Shown here piece after piece: positions 27,158 through 36,386 of a stretch of 64,000 bases of DNA. Position 1 is the stretch's first letter. Each line of letters opens with the position of its first letter. Made by a program: the position numbers and the translations under genes. Below the pieces are notes generated by a model that did no database searches, had not been told where the DNA came from, and saw nothing but the letters and a program-made list of their open reading frames with translations. This DNA comes from Maribacter polysaccharolyticus (GTDB lineage Bacteria > Bacteroidota > Bacteroidia > Flavobacteriales > Flavobacteriaceae), in NCBI RefSeq assembly GCF_028882255.1, contig NZ_JARBUY010000004.1:446328-510327 (forward strand). Direction: 5' to 3'.

Positions 27158-27919
27158 TTAACCCAATTCGACCATAATAGGACAATGGTCACTGTGTTTG
27201 GCATCGGGCAAGATCACGCTACGTTTGATTTTGCTTTCCAATGGCTCACTTACCATTCCGTAATCCAAGCGCCAGCCTTTATTGTTGTTCCTGGCATTGG
27301 CACGATAGGTCCACCAGGTATAATTATCGGGTTCTTTGTTCAAATGCCGGAAACTGTCTATGAATCCACTCTTGATAAAGTTGCCGATCCACTCCCTTTC
27401 TACGGGTAAAAAGCCCGATACATTCTTATTACGGACAGGGTCATGTATATCAATTGCCTCATGGCAGATATTGTAATCGCCAAGGATGATCAAATTCGGA
27501 TATTCCTTTCTCAGATCGTCCACATAATTCTGGAATTCGGCCATATACCGCAATTTAAAATCCAATCTATCCATATTGGTCCCGGAAGGCAAATACAGAC
27601 TCATGATGGATACGCCATTGAAATCGGCACGAAGGTTCCTACCTTCAAAATCCATATAATCGATACCGGTACCATACACCACTTGTTCCGGTTTATCCTT
27701 ACTCAAGATGGCCACCCCACTATACCCTTTTTTTTGGGCACTGAACCAATAATTGTACGAATACCCGGCCTCTTCGAACATTGAAAGGTCCAATTGTTCT
27801 TTCATCGCCTTTATTTCCTGTAGGCAAATTACATCGGGACCTGCCGCTTTCAACCAGTCCAAGAACCCTTTTTTTATAGCGGCCCGTATGCCGTTCACAT
27901 TATAAGATGCTATTTTCAA
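27158..27919 (-). CDS. xth: Exodeoxyribonuclease III
   Basis: A 253-residue Mg-dependent AP endonuclease and 3'-5' exonuclease for base-excision repair. Motifs in order: SYNVNGIRAAIKKGF (Asn7), CLQEIKAM (the metal-binding Glu), GRNLRADF, LGDYNICH (Asp-Asn active site, about residue 146), WWTYRANARNNNKGWRLDY (about 205) and the final SDHCPIMVEL with the catalytic His. All catalytic residues are in place. Confidence 0.95.
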   Translation of the reverse strand: MKIASYNVNGIRAAIKKGFLDWLKAAGPDVICLQEIKAMKEQLDLSMFEEAGYSYNYWFSAQKKGYSGVAILSKDKPEQVVYGTGIDYMDFEGRNLRADFNGVSIMSLYLPSGTNMDRLDFKLRYMAEFQNYVDDLRKEYPNLIILGDYNICHEAIDIHDPVRNKNVSGFLPVEREWIGNFIKSGFIDSFRHLNKEPDNYTWWTYRANARNNNKGWRLDYGMVSEPLESKIKRSVILPDAKHSDHCPIMVELG

Positions 27920-28085
27920 ACTTCTGATTTTTGACCAAAAATAAGGATTGTTTTTTGTTCGAAGGGCCCCTGTGTCCTACTTATCCAAAATCCTTGCCCA
28001 AAGTACCCAAATCCGATATTACGTCCTAATATTACCACTTTGGAACAGGATTTGATTTGGACTGGGAAGACGTAAACATTACCCT

Positions 28086-28604
28086 ATGAAAAATCTATAT
28101 CTTGCCATTGCCTTGTTAAGTGTAGGTATGGCCAATGCCCAAGCCTATCCCCGATTCACCGCTAACAATGAAGTTAAATTCAATATCGGTCTGTTTTTGG
28201 CCAATGCTACCGTTGAGGGATCTTATGAGTATTTTTTCAATGAGGACACCAGTATTGGTGGTACACTTTATTTTAATGGCGATGCTACCGATTATAACGG
28301 GAATTTCGGGATAGGACCCAATCTAAGGGCCTATTTCGGGTATTTGCCACGTAGTGGTTTCTTTGCCGAGGCTTTTGGTCTTTATTATACCGGAGAGGAT
28401 GAAGTTCCGGAAAGCGAACTTGGGGCTCGAAATAACGATTATGGCACTACCGCTCTCGGCCTGGGTATCGGTAATAAATGGATGACCCAAAGCGGGAAAT
28501 TCAGTTTGGAAGTAAATGCAGGTCTAGGAAGGAATATAAACCCAAAAGATGACCAGGATACGTTTATGTTCCGCGCGGCATTGTCAATAGGCATCCGATT
28601 TTAG
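28086..28604 (+). CDS. Small outer-membrane beta-barrel protein
   Basis: The 172-residue protein has a signal peptide (MKNLYLAIALLSVGMANAQA) and about eight amphipathic strands with alternating aromatic residues (GSYEYFFNEDTSIGGTLYF, SGFFAEAFGLYYTG, KFSLEVNAGLGRNI), ending in SIGIRF with a C-terminal Phe, the mark of BamA-inserted proteins. No loop domain or enzyme motif is seen. Function unknown, possibly a small porin or structural protein. It stands alone. Confidence 0.8.
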   Translation: MKNLYLAIALLSVGMANAQAYPRFTANNEVKFNIGLFLANATVEGSYEYFFNEDTSIGGTLYFNGDATDYNGNFGIGPNLRAYFGYLPRSGFFAEAFGLYYTGEDEVPESELGARNNDYGTTALGLGIGNKWMTQSGKFSLEVNAGLGRNINPKDDQDTFMFRAALSIGIRF

Positions 28605-28650
28605 CAAAAGCCATGGCCCGAAAGATAGAACCGAAAAACCACGGAGGTTT

Positions 28651-29541
28651 TTACTCTTCGTCTTCGAAAATGATGTCCGCCATTCTCGTCTCCCCCTTTA
28701 AATCAAATTTAGGTATTGGGTTATCCTCAAAACGCAAAGTTTTGTCCCCAACATCAAAAAAAGCATAATTCGCTTTTTTTACCGATTCATGAAAAGCAAG
28801 ATCCAGACCAAATTCGTTGTTCTGCAATTGGAGCATTTCCAAATTGGGCAATGAAAGAATGGCATCGGGTACCGTTCCGCTTAACTGGTTTTCAAAAAGT
28901 ACCAAACGTTTTAAGTTCACCAGCTTCCCCAGACTTTCAGGTATTGCGCCTTGGATATGGTTACTCCCCAGCTCCAAGCCTTCCAACTTCGACAATTCCC
29001 CAATGGATTCCGGGATTTCTCCTTGTAAGCCATTGCTAGACAATACCAAGAATTCCATATTTTCCAACTTCCCTAGGCCGGAAGGCAACACGCCTGAAAG
29101 ATCATTATCGTACAGATCCAAAACCTCCAACGATTTTAAATCGCCAATATGTTCGGGAATTGGTCCGGTCAAGGCATTTTTTCCCATACGTAAAACCCTT
29201 AACTGCTTTAAGGCGGTAATCCCATCGGGAATTCGGCCCTCCAAATGGTTGAAGGCGACATTGAGCACCTTAAGGTTTTTCAATTTGAATATAGACTCGG
29301 GCAACTGCCCTATTAGATTGTTATTGAACAAGTCAATACCAACAACATGATTATCTTCAACCGCAACGCCATACCATTTTGTGACAGGCTTGTTCAGTGA
29401 CCAAGTATTCGTCCAATTTTCCCCGTGGGTGTTTTTAAACAGCTCCAATAGTACTTCTTTTTCTGTCTGGGGTACTTTTCCGAACATTGGTGAAAAGACC
29501 ATAAAAAAGACAAAAGGCCAAAATATTTTTTTTACCATCAT
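28651..29541 (-). CDS. Secreted leucine-rich-repeat protein
   Basis: A 296-residue protein with a signal peptide (MMVKKIFWPFVFFMVFSPMF), an N-terminal cap of the plant LRR type (ENWTNTWSLNKPVTKWYGV, about residues 40-60), and about seven 24-residue repeats of the plant-specific LRR consensus LxxLxxLxLxxNxLxGxIPxxIGxL (about 75-245). A short acidic C-terminus follows. Proteins of this kind are secreted interaction scaffolds. There is no T9SS tail. It is convergent with the small barrel protein, with a short AAAACC/GGTTTT hairpin between them. Confidence 0.88.
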   Translation of the reverse strand: MMVKKIFWPFVFFMVFSPMFGKVPQTEKEVLLELFKNTHGENWTNTWSLNKPVTKWYGVAVEDNHVVGIDLFNNNLIGQLPESIFKLKNLKVLNVAFNHLEGRIPDGITALKQLRVLRMGKNALTGPIPEHIGDLKSLEVLDLYDNDLSGVLPSGLGKLENMEFLVLSSNGLQGEIPESIGELSKLEGLELGSNHIQGAIPESLGKLVNLKRLVLFENQLSGTVPDAILSLPNLEMLQLQNNEFGLDLAFHESVKKANYAFFDVGDKTLRFEDNPIPKFDLKGETRMADIIFEDEE

Positions 29542-29815
29542 GTGTTTTAAGCCATTAGAATAATAGAGTCTTACCTTATCTTTAGGTTTCTAAAGTAGGA
29601 ATACTTGCCTTTTTAAACGAATTTATAAGGCATTTTGTTGTAAACAGCAAAACATTTGTTGCCATAAAACACATAAATGTTGTAAGAATTTTACTTCATT
29701 TGGTTTTTTTGACGAACCGCCGTAATTTCATAAAGCAATGATAACCCATAAGGTATATAGTAAAAACAACTTCCTTATATCACAAATACCGTTTTTTGTT
29801 AGTTATCTTAGAGCT

Positions 29816-31897
29816 ATGAGATTAGTACTGTTGATCCTGGGTTTATCAAGTATTCCCTTTAGCTCCTTCGCACAAGAAATCATCTTAAAGGATAGTATTA
29901 CGCAACTAAGGGAAGTTGTATTGGTAGATTCATTAAAAGCCAAACAAGCAACGGGTATCATACCCTCACGGATTATAGGCGCCAAGGTGTTCCAAAATAA
30001 TAGCCCGGTGGAAATAACCACTTCCCTAAACCAAGTTTCAGGGGTTTATGTACTTTCGGGAGCATTGAACACCAATCGCATCACCATTCGTGGCGTCGGT
30101 GCGAGAACCCCGTACGGTACAGATAAGATCAGACTCTACTATAATGGAATTCCCATAACCAACGGTACCGGTTTTTCAACCATTGAAGCTTTCGACCTAG
30201 AGGACATGAACTCGATAGAGATCATTAAAGGCCCTAAAGGAACAGCTTTTGGTGCCAATCTGGGAGGAGCGATACTACTCAACCCCAAAGAGGCCCTTCA
30301 ACAAGCGACTACCGTTACGAACAACCTTACCGTGGGATCCTATGGGCTGGTCAAAAACCATATGGGTTTTACCCATACCGACAATAATTTGGCTTTGGAA
30401 TTCCGATATGGCCATATGAATATGGATGGTTATCGTGAAAACAGCCGTTTTGAGCGTGACGGACTATTATTGAACACCTCTTACCGGATAGATGCGAAGA
30501 ATAAAATTGCATTTTTATTGAATTATATCGATTACACCGCCCAAATAGCAAGCTCCCTGAGTCAAAGTGATTTTGAGGAAGACCCTACCCAAGCAGCTTA
30601 TACATGGAAAGCAGCCCAAGGGTATGAAGCCAATAAGTATACCCTGGCCGCACTTTCCCATTCCCATGATTTCAATGCCCATTTCTCAAATACCACAAGT
30701 CTGTTTTATACCTATTTGGACCATTACGAACCCCGCCCGTTCAATATCCTGGATGAATATACCAATGGCTTCGGATTTAGAACCCGCTTCTTGGGTGATA
30801 TTGATTTAGGTGGACAACGTGCGCAATATTCGATCGGTACGGAACTTTACAAAGATGAATACCGCTGGGGTACGTATGAAAATCTATATGAATCCAATAC
30901 GAACAATGGTAGTTTGCAAGGTGACGCCTTGAGCGACAATAAGGAATTTAGGTCGCAATTCAATGTTTTTGGCACCTTGACCCTTCCCTTTGCCCAGTAT
31001 TTTTGGGGGCAACTAGGATTGAACATCAATAAAACCAAATACGATTTTAGGGATTTATACCATACAGGTACCGAAAACACCAGTGGCCAACGTTCCTTTG
31101 ACGCAATCGTTTTACCAAGTCTTACCTTAAAGTACATTTTCTATCCCAAGCAAGAGCTCTATTTGAACATCAGTCGTGGTTTTTCCAATCCAAGTTTGGA
31201 AGAAACCCTGACTCCGGATGGGGCCATCAATCCGGAGATCGAACAGGAATCAGGTACCAACTATGAATTGGGCAGCCAGTTTTCCCTTGACAACAACAAG
31301 CTAAAGGTCAATGTGGCCCTTTACCGCATGGCTATAAAAAACCTATTGGTTGCCCAGCGCGTAGGTGAGGATGAATATATCGGCAAGAATGCTGGCAAAA
31401 CCAAACACCAAGGTATTGAAGTAGATATGGATTATTCGTTAACGCCTGCCCCCAACTTCCGACTAACCCCCTTTCTCAGTTACTCGTACAGCAACCATAG
31501 ATTTCTGGATTTTGTGGATGGGGACAACGATTACTCGGGTAATCCCTTGACCGGGGTACCCAAACATCGGTTTAACAGTGGCTTACAAATGCTATGGGGC
31601 AATGGCCTTTATTGGAATATCACCCATCAATACGTAAGTGGCATACCATTGACCGATGCCAATACCTCTTATAGTGATTCCTATAATTTGCTACATACCC
31701 GAATTGGTTATAAAAAGGAACTTTTTAAAGGTTTCACAATAGGTGTTGATTTTGGGATCAACAATATGACAGCTAGCAAATATGCCCGATCGGTTCTGAT
31801 CAATGCCGTAGCTTTTGGGGATAGTGAGCCCCGCTATTATTACCCTGGAAACGATCGGAATTATTATGGAAGCCTCCTATTGAATTATAAATTATAA
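29816..31897 (+). CDS. TonB-dependent receptor (short, without carboxypeptidase-like domain)
   Basis: I chose the ATG at 29816 because it gives a clean signal peptide (MRLVLLILGLSSIPFSSFAQ); the frame is open 26 codons further upstream without signal features. The 693-residue receptor goes straight to a plug (LREVVLVDSLKAKQATGI, then GVYVLSGALNTNRITIRGVG, and IEIIKGPKGTAFGANLGGAI) and a 22-strand barrel ending LLLNYKL. This FecA/Fiu-like layout suggests a metal-chelate or small-molecule receptor. It is followed 74 bases later by a lipoprotein likely working with it. Confidence 0.88.
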   Translation: MRLVLLILGLSSIPFSSFAQEIILKDSITQLREVVLVDSLKAKQATGIIPSRIIGAKVFQNNSPVEITTSLNQVSGVYVLSGALNTNRITIRGVGARTPYGTDKIRLYYNGIPITNGTGFSTIEAFDLEDMNSIEIIKGPKGTAFGANLGGAILLNPKEALQQATTVTNNLTVGSYGLVKNHMGFTHTDNNLALEFRYGHMNMDGYRENSRFERDGLLLNTSYRIDAKNKIAFLLNYIDYTAQIASSLSQSDFEEDPTQAAYTWKAAQGYEANKYTLAALSHSHDFNAHFSNTTSLFYTYLDHYEPRPFNILDEYTNGFGFRTRFLGDIDLGGQRAQYSIGTELYKDEYRWGTYENLYESNTNNGSLQGDALSDNKEFRSQFNVFGTLTLPFAQYFWGQLGLNINKTKYDFRDLYHTGTENTSGQRSFDAIVLPSLTLKYIFYPKQELYLNISRGFSNPSLEETLTPDGAINPEIEQESGTNYELGSQFSLDNNKLKVNVALYRMAIKNLLVAQRVGEDEYIGKNAGKTKHQGIEVDMDYSLTPAPNFRLTPFLSYSYSNHRFLDFVDGDNDYSGNPLTGVPKHRFNSGLQMLWGNGLYWNITHQYVSGIPLTDANTSYSDSYNLLHTRIGYKKELFKGFTIGVDFGINNMTASKYARSVLINAVAFGDSEPRYYYPGNDRNYYGSLLLNYKL

Positions 31898-31971
31898 CCT
31901 TCATTCTCCCCACTCCGTTTTAATTAACTTCGTATTGAATTTTGATTTACTGAAAACCATAACCCAACACC

Positions 31972-32964
31972 TTGAAAATCTTTCATTCCCTTTTTTGGAT
32001 ACTTATTGGGTCCATACTGGCCCTAACAGCATGTACAACGCAAAAATCAATAGGTAAGGTAAACGCGGACCCTGACCACGGATTGATCCAAACGCTTAAA
32101 TTGAGTGGTGGATCAAGTGGGATGGAACAAATTGACGACCATTCTTATTTGGCCGTATATGACCTAAAAAGAAATAGCGCAAATGCACGGTTGGGTTTGA
32201 TCAGGGTCACCCCTTCATCCCTGATCGTTTCCCCTATAAAGGTCGATTCATGGGGAGATGAAGGTATTGCAAACGATTTGGAAAGCATCTGTGCCATACC
32301 AGAAAGGAAAAATGAATATTTACTTGCGGAATCGGGAAACTGGCAAGGTAAATACGGTCGTATTTTCCACGTTAAAGTGGATACTTTGACTTTAAGTGCC
32401 ACAGTTTTGGGAAGCACTAAAATTCCGATGTTGTTCAGAAATGACATGACCGTCGTAGGAGATCAGTATGAAGCGATTATCTGTTTGCCCTACGATAAAG
32501 GGCATAGGATCGTCATGCTCGGTGAGCGGGGCGGATCTGACAATAGCCCCCATGGGGTGGTTCGATGGGGCCTACTGAATTTAGAGGACCATTCCTTCCA
32601 CATGGGAGATGAAGGCCTTGCGGGAATACCCGTTACCGTTCCCGGCAATTGGGTACATACGGAAACCAAAAGGGATATTACCGATTTTCATTTAGACGCA
32701 AAAGGGGATATTTGGGCCGCTGCCTCAGAGGACCTTGGCGATAAAGGTCCCTTTTATTCGGTCATTTACAAATTGGGGCGATTGGATTTGGAAAATAAGG
32801 AACGGCCCTTTTCCGTTTTTGAGTCCATTACCACCCGTAAAGCGGTAACCGGATTTAAAATCGAGGCCCTTTCGGGACCCTGTAAAGGCATTTCGGCCTC
32901 CCATGCCTTCGGTACTGAGGATGAAATATATGGCGGGGTTTGGCGACCGATCCATATCGAATAG
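31972..32964 (+). CDS. Outer-membrane lipoprotein, probable beta-propeller
   Basis: The 330-residue protein starts at TTG (no ATG is available before the lipobox). It has a lipoprotein signal with lipobox LTAC (about residues 18-21), followed by CTTQKSIGK. The rest is beta-rich with blade-like repeats (DDHSYLAVYDLKRNS, GIANDLESICAIPERKNEYLLA, KRDITDFHLDAKGDIWAAAS, GFKIEALSGPC). The NDLES and KIEAL acidic blocks recall the phytase-like/SdiA-regulated propellers, but I cannot confirm that. It lies after a TonB receptor and probably acts in the same uptake function. Confidence 0.7.
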   Translation: MKIFHSLFWILIGSILALTACTTQKSIGKVNADPDHGLIQTLKLSGGSSGMEQIDDHSYLAVYDLKRNSANARLGLIRVTPSSLIVSPIKVDSWGDEGIANDLESICAIPERKNEYLLAESGNWQGKYGRIFHVKVDTLTLSATVLGSTKIPMLFRNDMTVVGDQYEAIICLPYDKGHRIVMLGERGGSDNSPHGVVRWGLLNLEDHSFHMGDEGLAGIPVTVPGNWVHTETKRDITDFHLDAKGDIWAAASEDLGDKGPFYSVIYKLGRLDLENKERPFSVFESITTRKAVTGFKIEALSGPCKGISASHAFGTEDEIYGGVWRPIHIE

Positions 32965-32974
32965 CCGAAAAAAA

Positions 32975-33014
32975 AACCTTTCAAGGAAAAACATTGGCTT
33001 TTCCTTGAAAGGTT
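32975..33014. terminator. Bidirectional terminator between the lipoprotein gene and glyS
   Basis: A perfect 16-base stem AACCTTTCAAGGAAAA/TTTTCCTTGAAAGGTT with an eight-base loop. A runs before it and TTTCTT after it let it serve both convergent genes. Confidence 0.85.
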
Positions 33015-33065
33015 TTCTTATATACAAGTCCACAACCCGATCTTAGGTCTCACCAGTACAGTTGG

Positions 33066-34610
33066 TTATTGCATTCGCTGCAACCAAGAACGCATATCGA
33101 CCTCCTTGTGGATGATCCCCTTTACTTCGGAAATGGCAACACGACGTTGTTCCATGGTATCCCGATGGCGTATGGTCACTGTTTGATCCTCGAGTGATTG
33201 ATGGTCTACCGTAATACAGAAAGGGGTACCGACCGCATCTTGTCGCCTATAACGTCGGCCGACCGCATCTTTTTCATCATAGGTAACATTGAAATCCCAT
33301 TTCAGGTCCTCAATGATCTTATGGGCCACATCCGGAAGTCCGTCTTTTTTCACCAATGGCAATACGGCTGCCTTGGTAGGGGCCAAAACCGCAGGTAATT
33401 TCAATACGGTCCTTGTGGTATTGTTATCAAGTTCCTCTTCCTGCAACGAATGTGCGAAAACCGCTAGGAACATACGGTCTAGACCAATGGAGGTTTCAAC
33501 AACGTAAGGCACATAATTTTCCTTGAGTTCAGGATCGAAATATTGCAGTTTTTTATTTGAATGTTTTTCGTGCTGACTTAAATCAAAATCGGTTCTTGAG
33601 TGTATTCCTTCGAGTTCTTTAAAACCAAAGGGGAACCTAAATTCGATATCGGCGGCGGCATCGGCATAATGCGCCAGTTTTTCATGGTCGTGAAAACGGT
33701 AGTTCTCTTCGCCCATTCCTAAGGACAAATGCCATTTCAATCGGTTTTCCTTCCACTTTTCATACCATTCTTGTTGGGAGCCGGGACGAATGAAGAATTG
33801 CATTTCCATTTGTTCAAATTCACGCATTCTAAAGATGAACTGCCTCGCAACGATTTCATTTCTAAAGGCCTTCCCCGTCTGGGCAATCCCAAATGGGATT
33901 TTCATACGACCTGTTTTCTGTACATTCAAGAAGTTCACAAAAATACCTTGTGCGGTTTCAGGACGTAAATACAAGTCCATGGCACTTTCTGCCGAAGCCC
34001 CCAATTTAGTCCCGAACATAAGGTTGAACTGTTTAACGTCGGTCCAGTTCTTAGAGCCCGACATTGGACAGGAAATGTCAAGTTCCTCGATTAGGCTTTT
34101 TACATCGGCCAGGTCCTCATTTTCCAATGACCTTCCCATTCTTTTTAAGATTCCGTCCGCTTTTTCCTGATAATCGAGCACTCTTTGGTTGGTAGCCAGG
34201 AATTGTTCCTTATCAAAGGCATCGCCGAAACGCTTAGCTGCTTTGGCAACTTCCTTTTCGATCTTGGCCTCGATCTTGGCCACATGATCTTCGATCAGTA
34301 CATCGGCCCGGTATCTTTTTTTGGAATCCTTATTGTCTATCAAAGGGTCATTGAAGGCATCTACGTGGCCGGAGGCCTTCCAAGTGGTGGGATGCATAAA
34401 AATGGCCGCATCGATCCCAACGATGTTCTCATTGAGGTGCACCATGGCTTTCCACCAGTATTCCCTAATATTCTTTTTGAGTTCGGAACCGTTCTGTGCA
34501 TAGTCATACACAGCACTTAGTCCGTCATATATTTCACTGGATTGGAATACATAACCATATTCCTTTGCGTGTGAAATTACCTTTTTAAAATCGTCGTCTT
34601 GTTTTGCCAT
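33066..34610 (-). CDS. glyS: Glycyl-tRNA synthetase (homodimeric type)
   Basis: The 514-residue class II synthetase of the archaeal/eukaryotic alpha2 type charges tRNA-Gly. Motif 1 region begins near FQSSEIYDGLSAVYDYAQNG, motif 2 is FRNEIVARQFIFRMREFEQMEMQ (in part, about residue 240), and motif 3 is ETSIGLDRMFLAVF (about 370). The anticodon-binding domain is the last 110 residues (LPLVKKDGLPDVAHKI...). RPETAQGIFVNF is the typical glycine-site block. Complete. Confidence 0.97.
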   Translation of the reverse strand: MAKQDDDFKKVISHAKEYGYVFQSSEIYDGLSAVYDYAQNGSELKKNIREYWWKAMVHLNENIVGIDAAIFMHPTTWKASGHVDAFNDPLIDNKDSKKRYRADVLIEDHVAKIEAKIEKEVAKAAKRFGDAFDKEQFLATNQRVLDYQEKADGILKRMGRSLENEDLADVKSLIEELDISCPMSGSKNWTDVKQFNLMFGTKLGASAESAMDLYLRPETAQGIFVNFLNVQKTGRMKIPFGIAQTGKAFRNEIVARQFIFRMREFEQMEMQFFIRPGSQQEWYEKWKENRLKWHLSLGMGEENYRFHDHEKLAHYADAAADIEFRFPFGFKELEGIHSRTDFDLSQHEKHSNKKLQYFDPELKENYVPYVVETSIGLDRMFLAVFAHSLQEEELDNNTTRTVLKLPAVLAPTKAAVLPLVKKDGLPDVAHKIIEDLKWDFNVTYDEKDAVGRRYRRQDAVGTPFCITVDHQSLEDQTVTIRHRDTMEQRRVAISEVKGIIHKEVDMRSWLQRMQ

Positions 34611-34646
34611 TTGGCAAAAATAGAATATTCCCCCAAAAGCATAATG

Positions 34647-35543
34647 CTATTTTAACTGAAATTCTGCAGAGTCCAATAATCTTTCGTCCTCAAAGATATT
34701 CAAGGTATAGTTTCCTGGACTCAAGGAACCTTCCGGAATGGTAATGAAGTCGCATATCTGGGTTTCTTCCCCCATAAAAACCAGTTCAACGCGTTTACTG
34801 TACACATTACCGTTTACGGTTATGATATTGGCATTATCCTCGATAACCCCCATATTGGGTCCTAAAAACTGGAAATAAAGTACCTTCTCCTGTTGGATCA
34901 TCGTAGGATCGGCACTTATGGTGACGCAGCCACGTAATTTCTCGACCGTGGAGGCTTTATTCGTCCTAAGGGGTTTACCGCCACGCAACCTAAAACTTGA
35001 GCCTTCGGCACCTTGAAGTTTCAGATAACTTTTCGTCTTAAGCTCCTTGTTGAGTTCCAATATTTTTTGACGTTGTAAAGCTTCGGCCTTGGCAATCGAA
35101 CTGCTGGCTTCCCGCAAGGCTTCCAACTGGGACTGTGACTCTTCTACCTTATTGGTGAGCAGCATATTATTATAGCGCAGGAAGTTGTTCTTTAGTTTTA
35201 AGCTATCGTTTTTAGCTTCCAACCTACGAAGCTCGGATTTAAATTCGCGTAACTTTTCTATGGTGAATGTAAGACGGCCTACAGAGTCCAATAGCTGTTG
35301 CACTTCATATCGGGCCCCTTGTATCTCTATCTCGTTAACTTCATTGAGTGCGGTCAATCGATCTACATCGGCCTTCATCAAAGTAAGATCCTTCACCAAA
35401 ATTTCCTTTTCCTTCTCCAAATAATTGATTTTGTTTTCAGATTGGGCATAGCTATAGTAAAATGCGATGAGTATCCCAATGATCACAGCAACCAAAGCAG
35501 CCAGAATAATCTTGTAATTGAATTTATTATCTTGTCCGTCCAT
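34647..35543 (-). CDS. Membrane-anchored coiled-coil protein
   Basis: The 298-residue protein has a short cytosolic start, one membrane helix (about residues 10-30, IILAALVAVIIGILIAFYYS), a long heptad-rich coiled coil (about 35-175, many L/E/K), and a C-terminal beta domain (about 195-298, with GCVTISADPTMIQ and GNYTLNIFEDERLLDS). Nothing suggests an enzyme. The layout suggests a periplasmic spacer or envelope structural protein; family unknown. It lies just upstream of and in opposite direction to comF. Confidence 0.75.
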   Translation of the reverse strand: MDGQDNKFNYKIILAALVAVIIGILIAFYYSYAQSENKINYLEKEKEILVKDLTLMKADVDRLTALNEVNEIEIQGARYEVQQLLDSVGRLTFTIEKLREFKSELRRLEAKNDSLKLKNNFLRYNNMLLTNKVEESQSQLEALREASSSIAKAEALQRQKILELNKELKTKSYLKLQGAEGSSFRLRGGKPLRTNKASTVEKLRGCVTISADPTMIQQEKVLYFQFLGPNMGVIEDNANIITVNGNVYSKRVELVFMGEETQICDFITIPEGSLSPGNYTLNIFEDERLLDSAEFQLK

Positions 35544-35585
35544 TAATCAAAGTCGGCTTTAAGTAGGTTATTAAACTTAAGATCT

Positions 35586-36293
35586 GTGTATACTAAGCTA
35601 TCAAAGATACTAAAAGACATCAACTCGGTACTCCTACCCCACGTGTGTTTTGGATGTAATGCACATTTATATAGAGGAGAGCATCATTTGTGTACCGTTT
35701 GTCGAAATCAATTACCTCTCACCGATTATAGCTTTAACGTAGAAAATGCGGTTGACCGTATTTTTTATGGTAGAATTAACATAAAAAAGGCAAATTCGTT
35801 CCTTTTCTTCATCGAAAACGGCATCGTAAAAAACCTAATCCATCATTTAAAGTACAAAAACCAAGAAAAAATAGGGGTTTTTCTGGGGGATTGGCACGGA
35901 CAGATCATTGCCGAGAACAATTATTTGGAACCGATAGATTTTGTAGTACCTGTTCCCTTACATCGTAAAAAATTAAGAAAAAGGGGCTATAACCAGGTTT
36001 CTGCCTTTGGTAGGCGTTTGTCCTATCACCTGAATGCCGGTTTTATAGAGGACGCACTGATCAAGACCTCCAATACCAAAACACAAACCAAGAAAAGCAG
36101 AATTGCCCGTTGGCAAAATAATAAGTCATTATACGTTGTAAGAAATCCAGCGCAATTGGAAAATCGGAAAATCCTTTTGGTAGACGATGTCATTACCACT
36201 GGTGCAACCATGGAAATCTGTGCCAAGACCCTCCTTGAAGTCCCAGGGGTCACCATTTATATTACCAGCATGGCCGTTGTCCCGTTGACCTGA
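35586..36293 (+). CDS. comF: ComF family phosphoribosyltransferase-like protein
   Basis: The 235-residue protein has an N-terminal zinc-ribbon (CFGC at about residue 21 and CTVC at about 38) and a type I phosphoribosyltransferase domain whose PRPP loop reads ILLVDDVITTGAT (about residue 198). The RKKLRKRGYNQ block is the ComF signature. ComF helps bring single-stranded DNA into the cell in natural transformation. The start is GTG at 35586, the only one that keeps the zinc-ribbon. Other competence genes are not in the window. Confidence 0.93.
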   Translation: MYTKLSKILKDINSVLLPHVCFGCNAHLYRGEHHLCTVCRNQLPLTDYSFNVENAVDRIFYGRINIKKANSFLFFIENGIVKNLIHHLKYKNQEKIGVFLGDWHGQIIAENNYLEPIDFVVPVPLHRKKLRKRGYNQVSAFGRRLSYHLNAGFIEDALIKTSNTKTQTKKSRIARWQNNKSLYVVRNPAQLENRKILLVDDVITTGATMEICAKTLLEVPGVTIYITSMAVVPLT

Positions 36294-36386
36294 ATACTTT
36301 TTTAGCAGGATAACTTGTAAGGTTTGTTAATTCTTGAAGTCATTTTCCAAATTATGTGTTACTTTGTCGCCTAGATATCAAAATAG